A stretch of DNA of 64,000 nucleotides from Tribonema minus (lineage: Eukaryota > Sar > Xanthophyceae > Tribonematales > Tribonemataceae), in contig JAFCMP010000108.1 in the NCBI GenBank assembly GCA_017506865.1, forward strand, positions 1 through 64,000, read 5' to 3'. Of this stretch, positions 56,001 to 64,000 are shown piece after piece; positions within the stretch are counted from its first letter, which is position 1, and every line of letters begins with the position of its first letter. The notes under the pieces were generated by a model. It was given only the letters and a program-made list of their open reading frames with translations, searched no databases and was not told where the DNA came from. The position numbers and the translations under genes are program-made.

Positions 56001-59000
56001 TGTATGGGGTATGTATACATATGTATGCATATGAGTACCTTACAGAAAGTAGTTATATCGGGCAAGCGCGATGGCAACGCCATCATGTGGGCCTACCACT
56101 CGCACCACGATGAGGTGCGTATGTGTGTGTTGGCTTGCATGCATATGGGTATGTATGCATATAGATACAGTATGTAGGTATGCCGGGCAAGCGCGACGGC
56201 GACGCCATCATGTGGGCCTACCACTCGCACCACGATGAGGTGCGCATGTATGCGTGGGTGTAGATGTATATGGGTATGCATGAAGGCATGTAGGTATCAT
56301 GTGCGCTGTATGTATGGGTATGTATATACTATGCATGCATATGAGCATGAAGTATGCCGTGCAAGGAATCGGAAACGCCATCATGTGGGCCTATCACTCG
56401 CACACACGATGGGGTGGGTACGCATGTATGAGTATGTAGGTATTGGTGACGTAGGGTTAGAGGGTCTGGTGAGGGTAGAGTTACTGCGACAAGGTGGGTC
56501 GCAGTGGTCGAGGTTTATTTCCTGCACCAGCTCTCATGACGGTGGTTATGCGCGCACACAGCGTTGTTGCTGAGCGCTGGGATTGTGGAAGGAATGCTTG
56601 CAAAGTTAAACGCTGTGCCAACTGGCAGGGCAAACACGCAAATCGAATAGAGGCACACAAGTGGTATGTATCATGAGTATCAGCCTCATTTGGGCTGCGT
56701 TGTTGTGCAACCCGACTCTCACCCTAACCCATTTGCCGTTCAGCCGCAAGCTTCTCAGTTGCTGTTGCCTTGTGCGCCGAACCGTAACCCTTGTGTTTAC
56801 TTAGCGTGGGTATGAAGATGTTGCCCGGTACCTTAACCCCAACGGGTGTGTTTGGCATGCAGTGAAGAGCTAATCAGCTACCGCAGTTCTTGCTCTGCGC
56901 GTAATTGCCAATCAAGCACACAGGGCTTTCACGTGAAGCCAGGCTTTTTATCCTTACATCAGAATACTTCATCCATCCATCCACCCGTATTCATCAATCT
57001 ACCTCTATACCGAGGAAGTATATAGTCTATACTGAGCTATGCCCCCCCTTAGGTATAGAGTCTATACTGAGCTATGCCCCCTCTTGTCCCCCTTTGCTCT
57101 CGAGCGCAGCCCAAGGACACATACTCCGGTCTCTCTGGCCCCCTCATCATCTACAGGGCCGGCACTCTTGACCCCAAGACCAACAGGCCCCTTGACGTCG
57201 ACAGGGAATTTGTCATACTCTTCCAGGTACGGACGCTGCTACCTGCAGCTACATACTTCGAAGTACCTACCTTGGCATTGTGCAGCTACATACTACCCCT
57301 GCATGAGGTTGTCATCCTCTTCCAGGTATGCACGCTAGTACCTGCAGCTACATACATACCCTGCGGGTCTGGAGCTGTGCGTCGTCAGCTGGTGGTGCGG
57401 CCCTTAATGCAGTGCTCCGGCATGACCTGCGGTTAGGGTGAGGCGCAAGGGGACGCTGGATGAGCCGTGACACACCACTAACCCTAACACTAACCCTAAC
57501 GCGCTGAGTCGTGACACAGCAGTGTAACTGAGACGTGACACTCAGGCGTGACACACTGTAGGAGTTTGCTGTCTCCATGTGGTGACTGCCAACTTTGCTG
57601 CGCAGAGGCTTGCAGCGGCGTGTCATGTCACATGTGTATCAATCTGTTCACGCGAGTGCACTGCGTGTGCCGAGAACCTCGGGCAAGTAGAGGCACCGCA
57701 TACATACATACCGCGTACACAATATAAAGCATGCTTCCATGCGATGTGACACTTGCTTCTGTCTTTCAATGCGCACTCTTGCGCTTCAAACCTACGTAGC
57801 TCTACCCCTGCTTGTAATCCAAACAGCCTTCTCTCACCTGACTGGGCTTCCCACAGCACGTGCGAGCATAGAACATGGTTCTGCATATCATGACACATGC
57901 ACCTTGTGGTTAAATGTGGACATCGCACCCTGCCCTGATCGTAATCCAAACAAACTCATCTCAACTGACTGTGTCAAGATGCTCTTGGGCTATTCATTGC
58001 ACGTCGTGGTAGTGCAAGCGGCCTATGGTGACCAACGCTGTCGGCTTCATGACGTTCGCTTATGTAGCTGACTGACACATAGCCTACGCACACGCCAACG
58101 CCGCCCTGGGTCACACTGCGCGTGACACTACTGAGCTGCACTGCAACGCTGTAGGATCGAACTCCTTTTCAGGACCGTACGTATATGGTGACAATTGCTA
58201 AGGACAAGCTTTTTGGCCTGCTGTTGCCGGCACTTGGCCGGCAGGGTTAGGGTTAGGGTTAGGGTTAGAGTTAGGCTAACCCTAACCCTAACAGCAGCGT
58301 ACCGTGCACATCATCGTCTGCGGTCGACCCCGATAATTGGGGCAGCAGCAGTTTAATCCTGATCCCAAATATTACACCAGCACAATGATGCGCACAAACC
58401 AGCAACTGACCAACCCCCCCCTCCCCCCCCCCAAACAGGTGACAAATGAGAACGACAGCCACTACCTGGATGTGAACTGCGCCAAGTTTGGCTGCAACCC
58501 CGCCCTTGTTAACGCCGATCCTGCGGGATTTGCCGAGAGCAACCTCATGCACAACATCAACGGCCGCTTCTTCGGCAACCTCAACGGGCTCGACATGTAC
58601 GTGGGAGAGAGGATCCGCTGGTTTGTGGCCGCGTTTGGCACGGAGGTGAGTCAACAGTAGAGTCATGAGTCAAGTCATGAGTCAAGTCAGTGCCGCGCGC
58701 TGCTTCCTTGCAATGCGCTGAAAATTGGTGCAATATGGCATGACTGAATCGCCCCAATGTTGAAAGAAGGCCGTGACAGATACTCAGAGTGGATGCCACT
58801 TTGGGCCTTATCAGGCTTCAGTATTTTATCAGTTATAGACCTAATCCTAAACCTAACCCTGACGTCATTCGGCCTTCATTTTCATGGACAGCACCGCTCA
58901 TCGTCAGATGGCTCTACGGTGTGAGAAATCTCAGTGATTTTGAAACCACAACTTGCGATTGCGTAACACCGCTCCACAAATGCACACCAGTGCTCGACAG

Positions 59001-60007
59001 CGTCCGTCTGCTGGCTGACGCACGGCCAGCCTGCGGGCGCATGACTGTGCATTTGTGTGCAGTACTGATCAGCCTACACACATACGTTGATGATATCTAG
59101 ACACCCTCGGCCAGCATGCAGAATCGACGTTCACACAAAATCTCATACCAACATACCCTTGCCCCTCGCGCAAGATTGACTGCACTTGGTGGCTGCGAAC
59201 ACTGACACTGACACCGTCACACGTGTGCGGTTAAACCCGGACACATTACTCAGCGCCGCAGCTGCCTGCACTCCATTGCCATGCAGGTCGACCTTCACAC
59301 GGCGCACTTCCACGGCAACACTCTTACTATGGACAACCACCGCACGGATGTGGTGGACCTCCTGCCCGCCACCTTCAGGACGCTCATCATGCAGCCCGAC
59401 GCGGAGGGCAAGTGGCTCATTCACTGCCACGTGAGTTCTGAAAAGTTAAAATTGTGAAGGGTGCGGCGCGTCACTTCAACTTGAACGCGTTGTCTTTTCC
59501 CGTTTGTGGCATTGATGATGACCTGCCGCAAGGATTTCTGGAACACCTCTTGTTTCCATGTTGAGACGCTCTTTTCCTACCTTGGCTTTATTATAAGGAT
59601 GGTAACTTCAAAGTACTTGGGTGTCCGTGGGCCTGCACAGCACCCTGGCCTTAAATTGAACGAATTAATTGAATTAAATGAATGCAATGGCCTTGCACTC
59701 CCAAGCTGGAATGAGCACAGCAGTATGCATTCCATGGCACTTTGCCTTGCTGACTGCCGTGCTGATTTCTCATGGATTTATTCACCGCATGGCGTGATAA
59801 TTTCGGCGCAATGAGGTCTGCTACCATGCGCTGCACCACCAGCCAGCCTGACTTGCTGACTCTTTGACTTACTCACTCACTCACCTTTCTACATGGCTCA
59901 ATCTCTCGTGCTCACAGGTCAACGACCACATCAAGGCGGGCATGCTGGCCTACTACAACGTCAACCCCAGGCCCACCGGCCTGAGGGGCAGCACTGCCCC
60001 CTACTAA
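53021..60007 (+). CDS. Secreted two-domain multicopper oxidase, ceruloplasmin/ferroxidase type (9 exons)
   Basis: Copper enzyme that oxidises a substrate (often Fe2+ or phenols in this superfamily) and reduces O2 to water. Exons: 53021-53105, 53739-53795, 54540-54715, 54850-55029, 55909-55989, 57110-57226, 58439-58645, 59287-59430, 59918-60007; 378 residues, phases consistent. Residues 1-~22 (MRALVLGLAVMPFATDAWG) are a signal peptide. RRYYFAATEVDWDYAPS is the classic ceruloplasmin-family start. Ligands seen: HPHG (132-135), HSH in YHSHHDE (188-190), HTAHFHG (H305, H308, H310), and HCHVNDHIKAGM (H347, C348, H349, H353, M358). This gives a complete type 1 site and trinuclear cluster. There are only two cupredoxin domains, against three in laccases and six in ceruloplasmin. 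Iron uptake at the cell surface is plausible; the substrate is not shown. The intron 3 donor (GTCGGT) is weak. Confidence 0.92.
56040..56415 (+). repeat. Array of oxidase exon 5 donor echoes (3 copies)
   Basis: GGCAACGCCATCATGTGGGC, CTACCACTCGCACCACGATG, AGGTGCG recurs at about 56065-56120, 56185-56245 and 56365-56415 after the true exon 5 end (55989). It carries the codons of the copper-binding HSH motif and the donor. Intron text GTATGTATGCATATG is copied too. Confidence 0.93.
57305..57362 (+). repeat. Echo of oxidase exon 6 donor
   Basis: GTTGTCATCCTCTTCCAGGTATGCACGCTAGTACCTGCAGCTACATAC at 57308 repeats the exon 6 end and intron start (57207-57255). The donor is intact. Confidence 0.88.
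57476..57500. repeat. Interstitial CCCTAA-type tract
   Basis: CACTAACCCTAACACTAACC then CTAAC, in oxidase intron 6. Confidence 0.75.
58243..58292. repeat. Head-to-head TTAGGG / CCCTAA tract
   Basis: Four GGTTAG-type units (58243-58270) are followed after a few bases by CTAACCCTAACCCTAAC (58276-58292), so the two arms are inverted copies. This is the arrangement expected of a telomere-fusion-like junction or a captured telomeric foldback. It lies in oxidase intron 6. Confidence 0.9.
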
Positions 60008-61279
60008 ACTTCAACACTGTGACTCCCACTTCAAGTGTGCCCACCTTGAACACTTATAGCAGTTCAGACAGCTGACTAGGCACCCCCCGGGCTGGTGTCC
60101 CCTGCCGTTGCAAGGCAGGGTATGTTAGCTACCTGCAGCAGTGCTGAGGCACCACGCTGAGCACTGGCGTGTCGAGCTCTGTGCTGAGCAGTGCTGCTTA
60201 TGTACCCATCTTTCTATGTATGTAGCTCGGAGCAGTATTCACATTGTGCCGGCCAACAATGGCGGCGTGCGCCAGGAAGGTGACTCGGACGCCACCGTCA
60301 CGCTGGTGTGTGAGCCGTGCCGCTGCTGCACGGCCTTGTGCGTGAACTTGAAGTTCATTTGTTGATTCTTATCCGCTGCACGTGCCAATTGATAAATAGA
60401 ATTTCAAGGCTGTAATTCTCAACTGCCGGGCGTGCGTGCTGACTCGTCCACACCGCCAGTGCCACTGCTGCTGTGTTCAGCTGCTTCAATCATTCACTGT
60501 GTTCACTGCAGCAATTTCAAGTCGTGCTGGTATGCAAGTTTTCTTGGGAGGCACGGCGGCAATGGTGCTGGGCATGTTATCTTGTTTTCTGCCTCCAAAA
60601 CCCTCAAGTGTTTCCTACCATTTTGAGGTTATTCTTCATAAATAACAGCCTTGTCACTTCCAAGTTGAAGTTGCTTCTGCACTAGAGTCACGTCAGGCGC
60701 AGCCATCACGTCCATGAACAAGCATTCCTCTTCACTGGATTCAAACTACCTCACCTACACCATCATTTGGCAAGGTGTGGCATGCCTAGAGAGAGTTCGC
60801 CTGCATGCTGAGCTCCAAGCACATCTGGCAGCCGCTCCGCGCTGCATGAAATACAAAGTATACCTGTTTCTGAGGGGGCCCTTGATGGGCAATCACTAAG
60901 ATACAACAACTTGAAGCATTCTGCCCGTGTGCGCACTGCCGACCACTACATTTGACCTCTTGTGTGCTTGGCATCAACACATGAAGTTAACGAAAGTCTA
61001 AGTTCCAGCAGCAGTATCACAACAATGGGCACCCTAGACACACTCTGTGCCTTTCATTTACGAGTGCATTATGAGTCTTTCATACCAAGCCTTGCATTTA
61101 GAGCTTGATGCGCACTACTGCCTGCATACTCGATCCATGAACGAACAAAGACTCGGTGTGTACTCGTGGGGCGGGAGGGACTCACTCGGACAGAATAAAC
61201 TCAGCAGCTCGTTTGCTTTGCCGAGGCGTAGCCGGCAGCAGGTTAAGAGCCTGGTTCATCATCAGCAGCAGTAGCGATT
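60008..61279. other. Intergenic, no supported gene
   Basis: Lies between the oxidase and NTPase genes. Several copies of the dispersed word GCTGAGCACTG occur near 60135-60200. TGTAA near 60411 could serve as a poly(A) signal but is 400 bases past the stop. Small frames here have no recognisable motif. Confidence 0.5.
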
Positions 61280-63122
61280 ATGGTGGTCACCTGTGCGATG
61301 ATTCGCATCAGCAGGGGCTTGGTGCCATTCGCGAGCTGCAAGAATGGGGGCTTCTGCAGGCAGCAGTTGTTCCGGTTCCACTGCGCCAGTGCTGCTAAGC
61401 GCGAGCCTGGTGTCTTTATTGGCGCTAAGCAGCAGGAGGTGCCACCGCGCCTCCCGGCTCGTCTTGCTGTCGTCAACAAAGGCGCATACCATCATCATCT
61501 GCCGCACTTGGCCTCTTTCGTCGTCGCCAAGGAACCGCTGCACAAGCCGCAGCTGCCCGCTGGCAGCGGTAACGGAACGGCGGGCGTTGTGAACGGCACG
61601 GCGCGCGACGGCAACGGTGCTGGCGATCTCAGCACAGGCAAACACGGCGCTGTGAGCGACGGAACCAGCACTGGTGACGCCCGCAGTGGCAAAAGCGGTG
61701 GCGCCAGCAGCCGTACTGGTAGCAGCAGCAACGGCGGCGGCGGCGGCAGCGGCGGCGGCGGCGGCAGCGGCGGCGGCGGTATCGGCGGCGGCGGCAGCGG
61801 CGGCAGCGGCGGCAGGAGCAGTGGCAGCAGCGCCAGCAGCAGTGCTCTGCCCCCATGGTTCAATGTGTCTGCCCTCGTCACGGCAGTTCTGGGGAGTATT
61901 GTTTTGCTTGCGTGGCCGTCCAAAGATGATGACAGGCATGGAGTGACGCGCGTAGCGGCTAAACTGGCGGCCATCAGCGCCCCCCCCGTTGCCGTGTCGA
62001 TGGGCCGCTTCATCCCCAGAGAAGAGGTCATCAAAAGCATTACCGCCGACAGGATCCAAGAGAACCCGAGCACTGTGCTCATCATCGGCAACCGTGGCGC
62101 GGGCAAGTCGACTGCTGCCATCAGCGCCTTCAGCGAGCAGCAAGGAGTGGTGTACACAGAGCTCGGCATCAGCTCCCAGTCCTCCGACAGAGACATCGGT
62201 TCAGTTTGGGCAGCAAAAGTGCTTGGCGCTCTGGGCATGCAGCACACGGCGCCGCAGGAGGAGGACCCGCTCGCTGTGGTGAGGGGGGCGTTGCAGGAGA
62301 TCAAGCAAGGTGGTAAGCAGCGGCCGGTGTTCATCATCGACGTCAACGGTGCGTTCACCTCGAAGCAGCTTGAACCTGCTGCTTTTTTGCAAAGAACTTG
62401 GCTCCAGTAACTCGCTAGCGCAGTTTGTCGTGGTGGTGTCTGCCGCGCACACCGCCGCTGCTGTGAGAGAGCCCCTGTGCAGCCTCCGTGTCCGCACTGT
62501 GGAGGTGGGCGATCTCTCAGAGACAGAGGCGACGGAGTACGTCAAAGCAGCAGTGAGCAAGTGGCGTGCGGCGCACAAGGCCATTGTCAACCTGGACGAG
62601 ACGCAGCTCGTCGAGGAAGTGCTCAGCAAGTGCGGCACTCAAGCGCTGCTCCTCAAGCAGCTGTGCTTTGACAGCTGGAGCGCGTGTGACACGCCGTCTC
62701 AAATGCACGATGCCATCAAGGCTTTTGCGAACAGAGACTACACGCACGCAGTAGCCGGGCTCGATGGGCTTTTGGCAGCGGCGCCAGCCACAGCCAGTCG
62801 TGCAGAGCAGATTGAGGTCCTGTCGAAGCTTGCAGCAAGCGATGGGAAGTCAGCAATCCTTGACCTAGGCCAAGTCGCTGCAGCATTTGGCGTTACTCGA
62901 CCTGAGTTCGTGGACCTCAACCTAGCTGTTTGTCTAGGCGCACACCCCTTCACTATCAACCCTGACACCTTGCAGGTGCGCGCAGCCTCCGTCGTTTTGC
63001 AGCAGGCAATGTTGAAGCAAGTTGAGGTGTGGAAGGCAGAGGAGGAGAAGGAGCGCAAGCTCTACCTTTGGCAGAAAATCGTGCGGAAAATTCCGCAGAA
63101 AGTGAGGCAGGGGTTGCTGTAA
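61280..63122 (+). CDS. Membrane-anchored P-loop NTPase (archaeal-ATPase/STAND-like), intronless, apparent frameshift
   Basis: An NTP-binding protein of unknown role. ATG at 61280 opens a basic N-terminus poor in acidic residues (SRGLVPFASCKNGGFCRQQL), possibly an organelle-targeting sequence. A long Gly/Ser/Asn-rich linker (~95-190) follows, then one hydrophobic segment (FNVSALVTAVLGSIVLLAW, ~192-210). Next comes an NTPase domain: FIPREEVIKSI, Walker A IIGNRGAGKST (~268-278) and a Walker B-like VFIIDVNG (~350). The first frame stops at 62408 in a region with a T6 run (62383-62388). The frame shifted by one base continues at once with VVVVSAAHTAA and runs to the stop at 63122, including helical EEKERKLYLWQK. 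One extra T would explain it, so sequence error or a recent lesion is likely. Layout resembles ORC/STAND-type ATPases with a downstream helical region. No introns, unlike its neighbours. Confidence 0.75.
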
Positions 63123-64000
63123 ATGTACATGCTCACTTTACTTGGCCGCTGCTTATGGCCATGTTTGGCGGCATTATCAAATGGTCCCGCATTGTTGGTA
63201 TGGCAATAGCATGCCCCTTGTCATATGGCGTATGAAGCTGTTGGATGCAGCACCAGCAGGGTTTGATGCTTATTTCACAACTATTGGTTCAGCTGCTGCT
63301 GCTCATCGCATGGCAAATTGGGACAATCTGCTTGCCTTGTTGGCGATGGCCAAACAACTTTGTTTTTGTGGAGCAACAGTGGCACGCTTACAGATTCCAT
63401 GAAGGACATATAACTGCTGTGCGCTCCCTATGAACGAGGGAGGTTAGAGGTATGTGCGCTTCTGGCTTCACTGGCTCACCCGCTCAATCTCTCTGATCGC
63501 ATGCTCGAATGTGCATGGTGGAGTATCGACCATCAACAACAGAGAGTTGCCTGGACTCTTGCAGCACTTTTTTGTGGTTTGCCGCATTAGAGTGCAGAGC
63601 ATGGCTTTGTGCACTGCAAAGTGTGCACTTTGTAGTGAAGTGTTGAGACTTGCGTAGTATCTCTACTGCGAGCATCAGTGCTGGCAGCAACGGCCATTCA
63701 CGGCTCTTCGTATTCTTCATGGTCAACTTCGCATTCCCTTGAGTTGCAAACGACAGCTCTAGAGCGCGCTGTTGACAATGGTATCCTGGAACAGCTTGAC
63801 ATTGGTGTCCTGGAACAGCAATGGCAGTTCTGTTGTCTTCTGGAGCCATGCAGCACACTTCAACTTCAAAATGTCAACTTCATCCCATCACAAGCGGGCT
63901 GGCAAAATTGACACATAGACACAGCGGTTGTTGGCGCGTGTGCCCAGTGAGCACAGCCAAATATGATGGCAAGCTGGACATTTACAATTTGGGCTTGTTT
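63123..64000. other. Window end, no supported gene
   Basis: Downstream of the NTPase gene. Only short frames without motifs. No echo arrays seen. Confidence 0.5.

Noticed and set aside
61262-62358. Two long minus-strand frames opposite the NTPase gene
   Set aside because: Ala/Pro/Leu low-complexity mirrors of the Gly/Ser linker; the plus strand carries the real motifs.
1-64000. tRNA, rRNA or organelle DNA
   Set aside because: No cloverleaf-like or rRNA-core sequence was noticed; composition, introns and genes are nuclear. A covariance-model scan was not possible here.

Overview
This is nuclear DNA from a flagellated, intron-rich alga-like eukaryote. Exons are very GC-rich; introns are long and full of CCCTAA words and C/G runs. 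It encodes the ciliary protein IFT172 and an F-box/SNF2/RING helicase whose best known relatives are in green plants. TTAGGG-type interstitial repeats and the LRR style would suit either a chlorophyte or a PX-clade stramenopile (brown or xanthophyte alga). I cannot settle which from the sequence alone.

Layout: (1) 1-26747, plus strand: IFT172, lacking only its first ~50 codons. There are 18 exons in the window, and intron 8 carries a ~5.5 kb antisense LINE with a 14-bp target-site duplication. (2) 27718-30737, minus: a two-exon gene for a Q/P/A-rich, probably nuclear protein of unknown family. (3) 30738-33261: intergenic DNA with palindromes and a diverged segment duplication. (4) 33262-48752, minus: a 14-exon gene for a ~1,388-residue F-box + SNF2 + RING ATPase of the At3g54460 type; all motifs are present and all exon phases agree. 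(5) 49510-50957, plus: an intronless leucine-rich-repeat gene with one apparent frameshift. (6) 53021-60007, plus: a 9-exon secreted two-domain multicopper oxidase (378 aa) with the full set of copper ligands. (7) 61280-63122, plus: an intronless membrane-anchored P-loop NTPase gene with one apparent frameshift in a T run.

The most striking property is not a gene. The introns of IFT172, the SNF2 gene and the oxidase are largely built from degenerate tandem copies ('echoes') of the adjoining exon edge plus splice site. Echoes lie only on the intron side of their exon and in the exon's orientation, up to about seven per junction. In addition, 29 of 39 reconstructed downstream exons begin with GT or GC after the AG. 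I infer intron birth and growth by repeated short tandem duplication across splice junctions.

The genes are functionally unrelated: ciliary transport, chromatin/ubiquitin, copper oxidase, an LRR protein and an NTPase. Exon boundaries were placed by eye from splice consensus, reading phase and recalled family sequences; no alignment or transcript was available.
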